From: Poa pratensis
Taxonomy: Eukaryota; Streptophyta; Magnoliopsida; Poales; Poaceae
DNA length: 64,000 nt
Reading direction: 5' to 3'
Assembly: GCA_947311845.1 (NCBI GenBank)
Contig: CAMZMU010000013.1
Span: 863,027 to 927,026 of the forward strand
Part shown: piece after piece, positions 10,095 through 21,941 of the stretch
How positions within the stretch are numbered: position 1 is the stretch's first letter
Layout: the number at the start of each line of letters is the position of its first letter
The notes under the pieces: model-generated
Told to the model about the DNA's origin: nothing
What the model saw: the letters and a program-made list of their open reading frames with translations, nothing else
Database searches by the model: none
Made by a program: the position numbers and the translations under genes

Positions 10095-12305
10095 GGATGT
10101 CTCCAACGGGGCGACGCATCGAGTCCGCGCGCCTCCGTTCCTGTCCGCGGGGGCCAAAAACACGGCCCAACGGGGCGACGCAAACGGACCGCGGTCCGTT
10201 TTTTGGTCCGCCGCGACCCATTCCTGGCCCAAATTTGGGCCACCGATGCGTCGGGCGCGGACGCGAGCGGAGCGCTATTGTGTCCTCCTCTGGTCCGCCC
10301 CTGGCCCAACCGTCACGCCATTCCCCACCCCAATCTCCTCCGCCTCTCTCGCCCCTCCCGCCGCCACCCCGCCGTCGCTCCCTCGATTTGGCACTGCAGG
10401 CCATTCCCGGGACGCCATCTCCTGCTCCTCTTCCTCCCCGTCACCGGAGCTGCTTCCTCCCCGCCACGGCCGGTGAATCTTGCGGCCACATCTGTCGGAG
10501 CGCCCGCGACACCAACAACGCCCACAAGGTGTTCGGCCGTCAGCCCCGGCACCAACTCAGGTACGAACTCGGCCATGGATAGCTCCGATGAATGGTACTA
10601 CAAGAACTACATCCTGTGCGCGCCATCATCGGATGATTCCTCGGACGATGAGAGTGACGGCCTGGTTGCCACCCTCATCGTCAATGAGTACATTGAGAGG
10701 ATGTGGCCGGTGTTCCGAGGCTCGTTGCCGGGCCGTTCTCCTGCATTGGACCGGAACCGGAGAGCTGGCCAACTCCAGCTCTGGGGGGACTACTTTCGTC
10801 CCCACAGACCCACGTATCCTCCCAAGATTTTCCGGCGCCGTTTCCGGATGAGAAGATCTTTGTTCAACCGTATCCGGTTGGGGGTGATGCATTTTGATGA
10901 CTATTTCATATGCAAGCCAGATGCATGTGGTGCCCTCGGTTTCTCATCATACCAGAAGTGCACCGCCGCCGTTCGCATGCTTGCATATGGAATTGCAGGT
11001 GATCTTGTGGACGAGTACGTGCGGATGAGCGAGTCCACGTGCCTAGAAGCAATGTACAAGTTTTGCAAGGCCGTGGTGCAGGTGTTCGGCCCCGAGTACT
11101 TGAGGGAGCCCAATGCTGCCGACATGACCCGGCTCTTGGCCATCAACGAGGCCAGAGGGTTCCCTGGGATGCTTGGCAGCATGATTGTATGCACTGGGAG
11201 TGGAGGAACTGCCCATTTGCTTGGCAGGGGCAGTACAAGGGCCATGTTGGGGCATGCACGGTCGTGCTTGAGGCCGTGGCATCACAAGATTTGTGGATTT
11301 GGCACTCGTTTTTTGGCATGGCCGGCTCGCACAATGACATCAACGTGCTGCAGCGGTCTCCGGTGTTCAACAGGCTTGCCAATGGTCTCGCACCCCAGGT
11401 GACCTATGAGATCAATGGTCACGAGTATGACAAGCCTTATTATCTTGCTGATGGGATTTATCCTACATGGACTACTTTTGTGAAGACCATCTCCAATCCC
11501 AGTGATGAGAAGAAGAAGAGGTTCGCCAAGGAACAAGAGAGTGCTAGAAAGGATGTGGAGCGTGCATTCGGTGCCCTCCAGTCACGGTGGGCTATTGTTC
11601 GTCACCCCGCTAGGACATGGGACAAGGACCAACTCTGGGAGGTGATGACAGCTTGTGTGATCATGCACAACATGATCGTGGAGGACGAACGCGACGAGGG
11701 TATGCATGATCAGGCTTGGCAGTTTCAGGGTCAGTTGGTTGAGCCCCAGGGACCGTCCACATTTGATCAGTTCCTCGACTTCCACCGTGACATTCGTGAG
11801 AAGGTGTCTCATAACTAGCTCCAAAATGATTTGGTGGAGCATGTCTGGCAGCACTACGGTAACCAGTAGTTCCATATGATGAACTATTGGTCTTATTTTT
11901 ATTTGGTTTGTAAGACTATGCATGAAACAATTTGTTATCTGTGAAACAATTTGTATTATTTGCTGAATTATTTAGATTGTAATAACTATGTGATGAACCA
12001 TTTGGATTGTATTATTTATTTTGTTTCCTATATACTTGTTTTGTATGGATTGATCAAAATGATCAAAAACCCTGGCCGGGCGGACTCGATGCGTCGGCCC
12101 ACCCCCCTATATATGAATGAAAATGGCCCATATATGGCCTGTTTAACTAAAAAAAAATATGCGGGCGGACTCGATGCGTCGTCCCGTTGGGGGCACTGGC
12201 CAGAAAGGGGCGGACATGGGCCGGACGCGCGTCCGTTCCCCGACCCAAACGGACAAAACGCGGACCAAACGCGCGTCCGTTTGGGTCGCCCCGTTGGAGA
12301 CATCC
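10095..12305 (+). mobile_element. PIF/Harbinger transposon, complete ends
   Basis: The terminal inverted repeats GGATGTCTCCAACGGGGCG (10095 on) and its reverse complement (ending 12305) are flanked by TTA on both sides (10092-10094 and 12306-12308), the 3-bp target duplication typical of this superfamily. Length is 2,211 bp. It carries one transposase gene in the plus sense; the Myb-like second ORF of many autonomous members is not visible. Confidence 0.92.
10575..11818 (+). pseudogene. PIF/Harbinger transposase with one frameshift
   Basis: The transposase catalyses cut-and-paste of the element it sits in. The start MDSSDEWYYKN at 10575 is chosen because the upstream open frame is GC-rich shadow. 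The N-terminal part includes FRRRFRMRRSLFNRI and YQKCTAAVRMLAYG; the second part has CMHWEWRNCPFAWQGQYKGH, SHNDINVLQRSPVF, YYLADGIYPTW and ARKDVERAFGALQSRWAIV, matching the plant Harbinger DDE nuclease blocks including the late E region. The reading frame shifts near 11180-11190, right at the conserved ID.MHWEW block, apparently by one missing base. Otherwise it is full length (about 413 codons). The lesion makes this copy inactive unless rescued. Confidence 0.85.
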
Positions 12306-12308
12306 TTA

Positions 12309-13340
12309 GTGACATATAACAGGTGACTCATTAAAATTTCCAATAAACATGTCGCGATCCTCACGGCCAATTGCTCCAACCATGCCACATTTGTAATCAT
12401 CATCGTAATCAACACCTCAATTCTATTTAAGTGGAAGTCATCGGTTAAATATGTTTTGCTAAATTGGTGCTCAGTCAGATTTTGCAATTTATTGTTGAAT
12501 CGGCTTACCTTGAAGTGATTCAGTCTTCAGCAACGTAACTGATATTTGGAGGTTATACACCGCAAAAAAGCTTTCAGAACCGGCTTAGATTCTTTTGTTC
12601 ATTGTCCAAGGGAGACAAATAAAGTGGCGCACAACTTGGCTAGCTGTACGTGCAATCAACGGCGAGTCCAGGAACTAATTGGAGGGTAGGCTGAAAGTTG
12701 ACAACGACTAAAGTAAACAACTACTTTCGTAGAAAATAAGTCAGTATGTAAGACATAAAATTTAAGACAAAATACCACAAATTTTCAGATTAATAGCATA
12801 CAAATCACGTCTAGTACTAGAGAAGCAACAATAAAAGGACAAAGTAAACTCTCTATTAAAACTAGTAAACAGATGCAAATGTCCTCCAATCCCTCAGTTT
12901 CTGAAACTGTATCATGATCTGATCATCATGAATGCTTCTGAATCTCTCTTTCTCAGAGTAGCACACCACTAAATCATTTAGACATTCATCGGACACCTTA
13001 TTAAGCCTGCTTACTAGCCTCACAGTAGTAGTAAATTTTTGTTTTGCTTTTTTGGAGGGCAGGCTAAAGCCTGTTTAGGCCTGCTTACTAGCCTCGCCTT
13101 TGCGTGCAATGCAAAGTTATCTATGTATGTTCGAAGTTATTCATGTATTGGGACGATGATCCACAATTATATGAATTTGAATAAAGTGTACCACAAGGCT
13201 TTCCTTTAAAAAATAAGTTAGCGCTCAGTTAGATTTTGCATCAATATGAGTTGCATGTTGGGTTGCAAGTTTGCAACTAGATTGTTAGGTTTTTATTTGG
13301 AATTTGTGTTTGGCATAGATTGCAATATGGGTTGCAACTT
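12309..13340. other. Intergenic sequence, nothing recognised
   Basis: It contains two short direct repeats, GGCAGGCTAAAGCCTG-like and CCTGCTTACTAGCCTC (near 13007 and 13080), but no coding frame or clear element ends. Confidence 0.35.
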
Positions 13341-13596
13341 CTCCCTCCTGTACAATTGTGTTGCGTTCTGTGTTTTAGTCAAAGTCAAACTTTTTTGAAG
13401 TTTGACCAAATAAATAGAAAAAATATTAATATCTAGAACAAAATTTTAGTATTATTAGAATCTTCATAAGATATATTTTCATATTATATACATTTAATAT
13501 TATAAATTTTGATATTTTTCGTATATACTTGGTAAAACTTTAAAAAGTTTGATTTTTAAAAAACCCAGAACGCGAAGTAAATAAAAACGGAAGAAG
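13341..13596. mobile_element. Stowaway-like MITE
   Basis: The left end CTCCCTCCTGTAC and the right end, read in reverse (CTTCTTCCGTTTTTATT), are degenerate versions of the Stowaway terminus CTCCCTCCGT. Sub-terminal AGTCAAAGTCAAACTTT and AAAACTTTAAAAAGTTTGA are also typical. TA is seen only on the right side. It lies a few hundred bases upstream of the DSP-like gene's probable first exon. Confidence 0.55.
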
Positions 13597-13979
13597 TATA
13601 ATTTTTTGTTTTTTAATGACCTTGCAATTAAGAATTCTCATTCGACTGAGAATTAGTCACACCCTTAAAAAAGAAATCAATTTTTTTAACAAAACCTTAT
13701 GTATTTTGCTTTAGTGTCCGTCCAACGTCATGCCTCAGTTCAGATTAGTTCTCACTTTTCCGGAATTCGTTTGCATGAGTTCACCATCTACCATCTCAAA
13801 AATAAAAAGAGTTCACCCGTGGCCCGTTTGCTTCTACTAGTAAGAAATACGACCGGAACGGGCTGGGCTGGTTTGATTGCCCTCGTCAACTCAATCGGAA
13901 GCCACCTTGTCCCTCCCAGACGAGACGAGGGCGCAACCGCGCAAGGCGGAGCCACCGGACGCAGCTTCATCCATCGAAG

Positions 13980-14109
13980 GTGAACACGACTAGCATTCCA
14001 CTTATTCACTCGTTTTACCCCTGCCGGAACCCACCGAATCCTAGGGTTTTGGGGGAGCTTCGCCGACTAGTTCCCGTTCTTGTTTCGGGCGACCGGCTTC
14101 GCGATTAAG
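13980..14109 (+). other. Probable 5' UTR exon of the DSP-like gene
   Basis: GC-rich leader-like sequence containing CCTAGGGTTTTGGGGGAGC ends at a good donor, AAG|GTCCTT (14109/14110). No long frame is open. The following 14110-15440 would be a 1.3-kb 5' UTR intron. This is inferred from composition and position, not from transcript data. Confidence 0.4.
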
Positions 14110-15440
14110 GTCCTTTCTCAACTTTCCTAATTATTTTGCAATGTGGCGCCTTTATTATAAATTGGCGAATGAAGGTCCAACCTGAACGGCTGCTTCACAT
14201 TCTTGGTTGGGTGGAAGCCCACGATTCTGGGTTCGATTGCTCTTTTTTTTTCTCCTTTTCTGGGATTGTGATACGACTGTCCTATGGGGTAGTCTGTTAG
14301 CTAGATTGACGCCGTAGGTTTAGACTAGATGCGATGGTTTTGGTACCTTGTATTTGGGGACGTTGTCACAACAATGTTGTGTTTTGGTTCCGTCAGAATG
14401 AGCGAACAAGAACTTCTTTGGTTCCAAATTCCAATAATAGTCGGTGCAACAATAATTTGCGGAACACGTCGGTAGAATCTACAAGTTAATTGCTCTACCC
14501 TTGTGGCTTTAATCACACTATATCCAAAACACACCTTCCTGGTAACTAGCCAATTTACGCTTGATGGAGTGTCGTGTACTAAATTGCAGTACTACACAAT
14601 CTTGCCAAACCAGAAGACATTATGACCTCTTGACCGAAGGACCCTGCATTTGCAGAACTGTCAAATGCTGTAGCTGGTGAGAGATTTTTACAGAAATCAA
14701 ACTTAAAATATTTGTGGAATGATCGCATTCGCATCTCCCGCTATGTTAGAGAGGTTTGGCTTATTTCAGAGCCTTCTGGATATTAGTTATTAGGAGTGGG
14801 TATCAGGGGAATATGTGTTTTTTGCTAGTGTTATTTGGTGTCGGGATGGACCTCAGGCGTGGGCTGTGTGACAACTGGTAATAGGGGATAGCCCTGTACA
14901 GCTCCCAGTATCTGCTGCCACCCCTAGTCAATATGAATACGTAACCACTAGTTATTGGATGGGATTTTGATTATTGTAACCACTAGTTCTGTGAGAGCTA
15001 CTAGAGAAATGTAGAACTTACTGGGTCGTAGGCAAAATGAAATGATTCACTCAAATCCTAAAACAAAGCCTTTTCAGTTAGGACTTGTTTGCACGTCTAG
15101 TTACAGAATGCATTCTGACATCCTTATAGAGAGACTGATGAATAGCTGAACATATTTATGTACAGTAGACGAACATATCTGTTGATCCAGAAGCTCTTGT
15201 CTGTTGTCGTGCAATTTGCTGGAGCACCTGTATTGGTGTGTATGTGTCTACCAGCACTTTATGCGACTTCCTATGATTTGCCAGTTAAAACAGGGTGAGC
15301 TGAACACATTAGTTTTCAGTACGCTTGTGGAGGCTTTACTTTCCAACAGCAGGGTCGGCTAATTTTATGTTCTGTATTGTTGGGTCGTTGCCTTGCTTCA
15401 TGTAAAATTGTCATGGCTAATAGTATGCAGTGTAAAACAG
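14110..15440 (+). other. Probable 5' UTR intron of the DSP-like gene
   Basis: T-rich sequence without coding potential between a donor at 14110 and acceptor-like CAG at 15430 or 15440, directly before the start codon. Long leader introns are common in plant housekeeping genes. Confidence 0.35.
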
Positions 15441-16207
15441 ATGGAAGCGAATCAGGGACCAGGATTTGGAGTAGAACAGAGGTCAGGATCAGAGCAAAAT
15501 GGTGAGATGATAGGATCAGAGGTTAATGAAAAGTTTGCGGAAATGTGCCTAAACGCTGTCATGGAAGCTGACATTATTCCAGAAAAGCAATATGATCCAG
15601 AGGCAAGATTGGAGGTTCATCAAAAGTTTTCTCAAATGTGCCTAGATACTATGGAAGCTGATATTAACCGAGAAAAGCAAGCTGACCCAGAGGAAAGATT
15701 TGAGGTTAGTGAAAGGCCAGAGCCATGTCAGGACGCAGTTATGGAAGCCGATGTTAACCCAGAAGAGCAAGCTGCCCATCCAGGTGCTATTTACCGCTGC
15801 AAAAAATGTCGTAGGATGGTAGCAACACAAGAGTATATTGTTACGCATGATGTAGGCCAAGGTGAGAGGTGCTTCTTAAGGCGCAAAAACTATCATGTGG
15901 ACGAGAAGGAACCCGAATGTGCCTGCATCTTTGTGGAGCCCATGAAGTGGATGCAAGCTGGTTAGTTCCTTGACTTAAGCTCGTTTCTTTTTTTCTCGGC
16001 TCAGTGTATTTGATAACACCTGATATGTTGGTCTAATACTTAATATGCGCAGTGGAAGAGGGATATGTTTCGAACAAACTCTGGTGCATGGGATGCAAAA
16101 CCCGACTGGGATCGTTCAACTGGGCAGGCATGCAGTGCACCTGTGGAGCCTGGCTGATCCCAGTTTTTCAGCTCCTCAAAAGCAGGATTGACGAGTCCCA
16201 GATGTGA
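15441..16207 (+). CDS. Dual-specificity-phosphatase-like zinc-binding protein (At4g18593-like, probably catalytically inactive)
   Basis: Two coding exons, 15441-15960 and 16053-16207, joined by a GT-AG intron (CTG|GTTAGT ... GCGCAG|TGG) give 224 residues. The start MEANQGPG is preferred over an upstream in-frame Met because it follows an acceptor-like CAG. Residues 30-115 hold three imperfect acidic repeats of the type F..MCL...MEADI..EKQ.DPE. The C-terminal half, from YRCKKCRRMVATQE through EPECACIFVEPMKWMQ to LWCMGCKTRLGSFNWAGMQCTCGAW, is the zinc-binding tail of DUSP12/YVH1-type phosphatases with its cysteine pairs intact. The phosphatase domain (HC..GxxRS) is absent, as in the Arabidopsis protein annotated as an inactive DSP-like protein. 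YVH1 zinc domains act in 60S ribosome maturation, so a related role is possible but inferred. A young retrotransposon sits 160 bp after the stop. Confidence 0.88.
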
Positions 16208-16366
16208 TCCAGTGAAGTGATCTTCCGATTCCTAGGTGAGTTAGCAGTGACATTTAGCATATCTAGGAACCAGTGTCGGCCCAGGCCTTTATAGGCACTA
16301 TTGCTATCAACATGTGTTTCTATGTATTTTGTAAGTGCTATTGCTGTCAGATGCGTTTCAGTGTAT

Positions 16367-16894
16367 TGTTAGAAAATTAGAGTTTGGATCTAATTCGACC
16401 TACCCTCTATTCCTCTGCCTTATCGGTGGTGCCGCTCACAATGCATCTTGAGGCTAGAGGGTGGGACCTTTATATAGACTCCAATTCCAGATAACTCAAT
16501 CTGTTTCCAGATAGGACTCGTGACTTGTTAAACCAACCACTATCATTAACAGCCATTAACCGAGCCTATTACTGTTAAACAATTAGGTCCCAACACGCAT
16601 GTGTGAGTCATGCGCCGAGTTCGAATACAAAATCAAACTCGCAGGCTTTAACAATCCATAGAGCCAATCCTATGGACAACCTGGTATTCCGCTCTATACT
16701 GTTCCCGGGTATTATTCCAGCGTATTAATATACACTGTGTTCCAGTATAGCCGTACCGGCTTCCTTAAGTATATTTCCTTAAGTACAATTCCACATCATT
16801 AATTCCCTATTATTTCCGTGATGCTTCCACACTGAAGTTTAATTCCGGACAATGTAGTAAATATATAAAATGTTGCAAGACACAATTTCCTACA
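16367..16894 (-). repeat. 3' LTR of the young Copia-like element
   Basis: It starts TGTTAG and ends CCTACA on the plus strand (TGTAGG...CTAACA on the element strand) and is identical to the partner at 21338-21865. It may provide a polyadenylation signal or antisense promoter next to the DSP-like gene. Confidence 0.95.
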
Positions 16895-17911
16895 TCTCCC
16901 ACTTGACTGAAAACATTTTATTTAAGCTCAGTGAATTCCCATGCTATTACATGGTTAGGTGTTAATTCCTTCCTTCAGTGCACTCACGTTGTATATAAAC
17001 CTTTGTGACTTTTGGAGTCAAATTATCACAAAGTAACAGGTTATGATGCACATTTCCACGACCTTAAGTTCACAAAGAAAATTCCTTAGCCATAGACCTT
17101 CCTTCAATGCTTGATGCATCAAAGTATTCATATTTCGTAAATAACGAGTACTAGATCATGTTTCCTTTGTACACCATAAAGACCTACAAAAGTAAATATT
17201 AACACATAACATAAATAAAATATATTACCTTTCACCAAGATCACAAATAGCGTCAATATATCCATGTAGTGAAGGTTGAGATCATCAATGAATAATGAGT
17301 AATCCATATTTCCTTGACATTGCGCGACAAGTCCATTAAGTGATTCCAAAAATTTCAATAAGATTCATATTCCGTTTGCTAATAATTCCAGCAAATCGTT
17401 TCCGTGCTAATCAAAATAGCAACAATTACAACGGCATGGCAAAGTTCAGGTCGCACGAATAATGTCCCACAATAACTGAGGATGACAATTATTCTTCCTT
17501 TTTCCTCACGAGTTTAAATATAATTCCTCGCAGAGTATCATTCCCTTAATCAAAAGGTACATGACAAGTTTGCACTTTTCCATAGAAAAAAGTATCAAAA
17601 CATTCTCTATGTAATTCCACTCCCAAAAGATTGGAAGCTTCAACATACCTTTCATATGAAAGTTAGAACCGAACCAAGCTTCACTTCCATCAATGTGATA
17701 TTTCAAAAACAATAAGAACATAGTTAGCACATGTAGCAATAACACAAAACAATTAACACTAACCTTTATATATGATTGTCTTCCATCATAAATAAAACCA
17801 TTATCTTCCATCATAAATAAATCTATATGACCTGACATACCATTGATGTGAAGCTTGTTCCAAAAAACATGAATTGTCAATTCAATTAGCAAACATTGTC
17901 ATTGTTCCCAC

Positions 17912-18180
17912 CTCCTCTAAATTCCAGAGTTTACACAAAGTATAACACTTCCTTTGGGTAAATAGTTAAACAATAACAACTACTCTAAATTCCAGAGTTT
18001 CCACAAAGTATAACATTTCCTTTGTGCACATAATTAAACAACAACACCTCCTCTAAATTCCAGAGTTTCCACAAAGTATAACATTTCCTTTGTGCAAATA
18101 ATTAAACAACAACACCTCCTCTAAATTCCAGAGTTTCCACAAAGTATACATATTTCCTTTGTGTAAAGAATTAAACAACA
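17912..18180. repeat. Four tandem ~67-bp repeats inside the Copia-like element
   Basis: The unit CTCTAAATTCCAGAGTTT followed by CCACAAAGTATAACATTTCC recurs with spacings of 67, 68 and 68 bp. The unit contains a small inverted pair (CTCTAAATTCCAGAG). No coding meaning is apparent. Confidence 0.85.
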
Positions 18181-19118
18181 AACTTAGAATTGTAACTTCC
18201 ACTAAGAATGTTGCATTAAACTTCCTTGTAAATAAATCCAATAACATCCTATAGGCATGCGGTTGTTTGGTAAAATAACAAGTTCCCAGACTTTTATTAT
18301 TCATCATTGAGTTTGTTCCTTCCCGCAATGTTTCCACCCATAGTTAACATTAGCAACAAGTTTAGTATTTTTCTTTCCTCTAAAATATAGAGTAACTTCC
18401 TCAAATAACACACAATAGTAGCCAAGATATGATGGCCCAATTTAATTCCTCCCACTTTTCCTAAGCATGTTAGTGTTGGGAGTGTAACTTGGTGTTTTCC
18501 TTTGAGTTTAACACATATATTTCAGTGTGACTATTAATAAACACACCCTTCATGAGAAAATATCATATTCCTACTTTCCACCAATTTTCACTTTTCCAGA
18601 TCAAAAACGAAATACCATTTGATCCACTAGAAATATAAACATTAAAATAAATCTTGGTGTTCTTTGTAGTAAACAATGATTCCAATTCCATACTACCAAA
18701 ATATAAATAGAATACCTCTTTCCAGTTCACAAAATATAAATAGTGACTGTGATAAATAATGACTTACTCAACAAATAGTAGTATGTAATGCTTTCATAAT
18801 CCAGTGAATAACCAAGAGTTGTATTCCTCCATTCAACCATGGAGTATATAACATAAGACAACGGTGAATAATTCCATGCTCATCACATTAGTTTGAATTA
18901 ATATTCCTGAAGTGTACTTCCCCCACCAATCAGTTTCAAACCTTGTAATCCTTTGATGAACTGATTTTCCACTTCAGTATGAGATGTTAATATAACAAAA
19001 ACCTTCCGACTTGTATTGTTAAAGATATTAATAACCATATCAAGTGAATCATGAAATAAACAAATATATCCACCTCAAGTAGGAGTGTCCAAAAATACCG
19101 TAAATATGTGTTGATAAA

Positions 19119-19430
19119 GTATCATAATCCTCCCACTAAAGCTTAGAATTCCAGAATTAATAATCCACTAATTTTGTTCCTTGATATGTGACCAAGTTGT
19201 AAATGAGATAAAATAATTGTACCTCTAATGGGAGTGAAAAACCAAATGTCACGTTGAAGAGAAATCCATAACTGATAGTCCTCCCACTTAAAGTCTATAA
19301 TTCCAGAATTTAACAAGCGTAATTATGTTTGTAGAGTATGACCAAGTCGTAAATAACATCAATAATAAATTCCGAGCATGTGTTCCTTTTACAAGTGTTC
19401 CTCCATACGGAGTTATCTTCACAACCAAAT
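19119..19430. repeat. Diverged ~150-bp direct repeat inside the Copia-like element
   Basis: CCTCCCACTAAAGCTTAGAA (near 19131) and CCTCCCACTTAAAGTCTATA (near 19282) head two similar segments, each continuing with ATTCCAGAATT and, further on, TATGACCAAGT.GTAAAT. Confidence 0.6.
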
Positions 19431-20181
19431 AAACGATTTGATAACCAACTTCCAATGGATTATCAAGATAAACGACACCATTGTGTTAAATTCAATAATA
19501 ATGCACTAATTTCCATTGAGCAATAATTCCACTCTTCCTTTTCCAAATAGCATACATAACCAACAAATTCCGATAGAGAAGTGTAAATTAAAATTCCTTC
19601 TCATCGTAAGTGACAAAATGATAATTCCTCCATAAACAGAGTTCGATTACATAATTTCCAATTCCAAAGTATATACAATTTATCATTAGTGACTAATTAA
19701 TACACTTATTATTCCTTTGAAATTGTTCACATGTCATTAAATTTGCTATTGTGTTCCATCAAATTATGATGTAGAGGCAAAGTAAAAAATCCAACTATAT
19801 GGAAAAGTAGTGACAAATAAATATTTAGTGCAAGAAATAACATTGGACATACCGTTGAGTAAATATCGATTTACTCTTCCATTGGAGTATTTCCCATATT
19901 CCTCCAAAATAATAAGTAATGCCACTTCCATTATAAACATGCTTCATGCATGTCGCCTCATCATTGTTGCGCCAGAGAATTCCGATGAATTATTAAAATA
20001 CTCCGATAGATTTCGGAGTAATCCAATGAGTCCAGTATATTCCGGTGATAATGTAAATCCCGTAGCAATTAAAAACATAGTAGCAAAAATAATAATTAAT
20101 CCGTCTGACAATGAGTTTAATAAATTTCCTCGGAGTGAATTCCAACTTCCTCTAAAGGCGAGTGGTGTCCAATAAAAGAAG

Positions 20182-20454
20182 TCAAAAAAAAAAAAAACTT
20201 TTCCAGGTTACGTAAATATTCCACATAATCTGTTTACTCACATGTTCGGCAGCTAAATAATCAACCATTGATAAATACAAACATGTGAACTCGTTTATTT
20301 TCCTTAGTCCAAATTCCATGGTTTTCTTTTCCGGTTTAGACATATCAATGACATAATCTATATTCTGACTTGAAAATAAATACATGATGTTTCCTTTCCA
20401 AACCGTATAATCAGAACCACGTTTTGCAGGTTCCAAATAATTTAGAGTAAACAA
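20182..20454 (-). pseudogene. Truncated Copia-type Gag N-terminus
   Basis: The minus-strand frame of 90 codons reads FTLNYLEPAKRGSDYTVWKG and NIMYLFSSQNIDYVIDM, matching the N-terminal block of plant Copia Gag (L.G.NY..WK..M...L...D..Y.L). It ends in a phenylalanine run encoded by a homopolymer at 20188-20201. Full Copia Gag is several times longer and includes a zinc knuckle, which is missing. The stub marks the element as Copia-derived and defective. Confidence 0.6.
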
Positions 20455-20750
20455 TACTAGATGCCATGGATAGAAAAGTGTTACCGATCTGATTTGACCT
20501 CAGTTGATGGAGAAAGAAATAGTGACCAAGATTCCGACGCACCACGTGCGTACTTATTTCCTTGTCGCCGTTGCATTGTCCAGCCACATTTGCCTTGTTT
20601 CCGAAATTTCCGTGAATGTACAAAGGACCAAAACAAATGACAGTAGCCTTCCCTGTAGTTGTGTACAGGTGCGATGGTGATACCACGAGTCTGATTTCAA
20701 CTTAATCTTCCAGCACGCGTGTAATTTTGAGATTCATGACTACTGCTTGA

Positions 20751-21317
20751 TTAATCTCCTTCCCAAATTAATTCCTTGCACCCAGTATACCGAAGGCAAG
20801 TGTTTCTTGATCGGAGCCTCAGTCCTAGTTCTCGATCTGCAAGGAGTACACTAGTGTTGATCTTGATGATTGACCACACGAAAACTTGCCACATGCTGCT
20901 TGTACCCTTGGTCCACGCGCTAAGTGAAAAATTAGCAACCGTGGTATACTGGTGTGTGTCTCCTTCCTGATCCCAAGTAGCAGCAAACCTCCTCGATCCG
21001 TGCGATGAGAACAACAAGAGAATCTGTGCTTTCCAGATTGACCGAGAGCTAGAACGAGGACTTGGTGCGCGACAGCGCGCCGGCGCTACATGGCCTACAC
21101 ATGGGCACAACCTGATTTGGCGAGCGACGCAACGCGTTTCGTAGCCTAGCGAATTGATCTGACACAGAAGGATTTGTCGCAGCGGAACAGAGCGGCAACT
21201 TCGATGGTAGAGTTGCGCAGCGGATCGACGACCACGTGTAGAGTTCACCGCGGGATTCGGATCGGCGGCGACCACGACGGCACAGCAAGCCGCAAAAATC
21301 TTCCCGGCGGCTATCAC
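20751..21317 (-). other. Leader-region open frame of the Copia-like element
   Basis: A 188-codon frame starts about 20 bases after the primer site on the element strand. It matches nothing I know and lies where an untranslated leader/packaging region is expected, so translation is doubtful. Its GC content is clearly higher than that of the rest of the internal domain. Confidence 0.25.
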
Positions 21318-21337
21318 GCGACCGGCTCTGATACCAA

Positions 21338-21865
21338 TGTTAGAAAATTAGAGTTTGGATCTAATTCGACCTACCCTCTATTCCTCTGCCTTATCGGTGG
21401 TGCCGCTCACAATGCATCTTGAGGCTAGAGGGTGGGACCTTTATATAGACTCCAATTCCAGATAACTCAATCTGTTTCCAGATAGGACTCGTGACTTGTT
21501 AAACCAACCACTATCATTAACAGCCATTAACCGAGCCTATTACTGTTAAACAATTAGGTCCCAACACGCATGTGTGAGTCATGCGCCGAGTTCGAATACA
21601 AAATCAAACTCGCAGGCTTTAACAATCCATAGAGCCAATCCTATGGACAACCTGGTATTCCGCTCTATACTGTTCCCGGGTATTATTCCAGCGTATTAAT
21701 ATACACTGTGTTCCAGTATAGCCGTACCGGCTTCCTTAAGTATATTTCCTTAAGTACAATTCCACATCATTAATTCCCTATTATTTCCGTGATGCTTCCA
21801 CACTGAAGTTTAATTCCGGACAATGTAGTAAATATATAAAATGTTGCAAGACACAATTTCCTACA
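21338..21865 (-). repeat. 5' LTR of the young Copia-like element
   Basis: Identical by eye over 528 bp to the LTR at 16367-16894. A TATA-like CTTTATATAGACTCC lies near 21440 (read TATATAAAGG on the element strand), consistent with a functional promoter. Confidence 0.95.
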
Positions 21866-21941
21866 TGTATGACTATCTCCACTTCGCCGCAAACACGACT
21901 TGCTGGCACTAGAGTCTGGCGCGTCGTTGCCTCGTTAGGTG

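Larger units (their letters stand above)
16367..21865 (-). mobile_element. Very young, non-autonomous Copia-like LTR retrotransposon
   Basis: Two 528-bp LTRs (16367-16894, 21338-21865) appear identical base for base and the element is flanked by a perfect 5-bp duplication TGTAT (16362-16366, 21866-21870). On the minus strand the primer site TGGTATCAGAGCC (21324-21336) follows the 5' LTR by one base and a purine tract AAGTGGGAGA precedes the 3' LTR. Internal sequence is AT-rich and lacks protease, integrase and reverse transcriptase; only a Gag-like stub is seen. It must have moved with enzymes supplied in trans. TTCC occurs about every 38 bp on the plus strand (GGAA on the element's sense strand), far above expectation and strand-biased. 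Confidence 0.93.

Noticed and set aside
10059..10574. Long upstream extension of the Harbinger transposase frame (172 codons before MDSSDEW)
   Set aside because: It includes the terminal inverted repeat and GC-rich leader, is proline/arginine-rich and has overlapping frames on both strands; the ATG at 10575 fits the family start.
17912..18180. Regular short repeats considered as a CRISPR-like array
   Set aside because: Repeats are contiguous 67-68-bp tandem units in a plant retrotransposon, with no unique spacers and no cas genes.
19810..20175. 121-codon plus frame inside the Copia-like element
   Set aside because: Antisense to the element, AT-rich, no recognisable motif; the probable Gag stub is on the other strand nearby.
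20751..21317. Leader frame of the Copia-like element as a novel protein
   Set aside because: Located in the untranslated leader zone right after the primer site, with no similarity or codon bias; kept only as a low-confidence feature.
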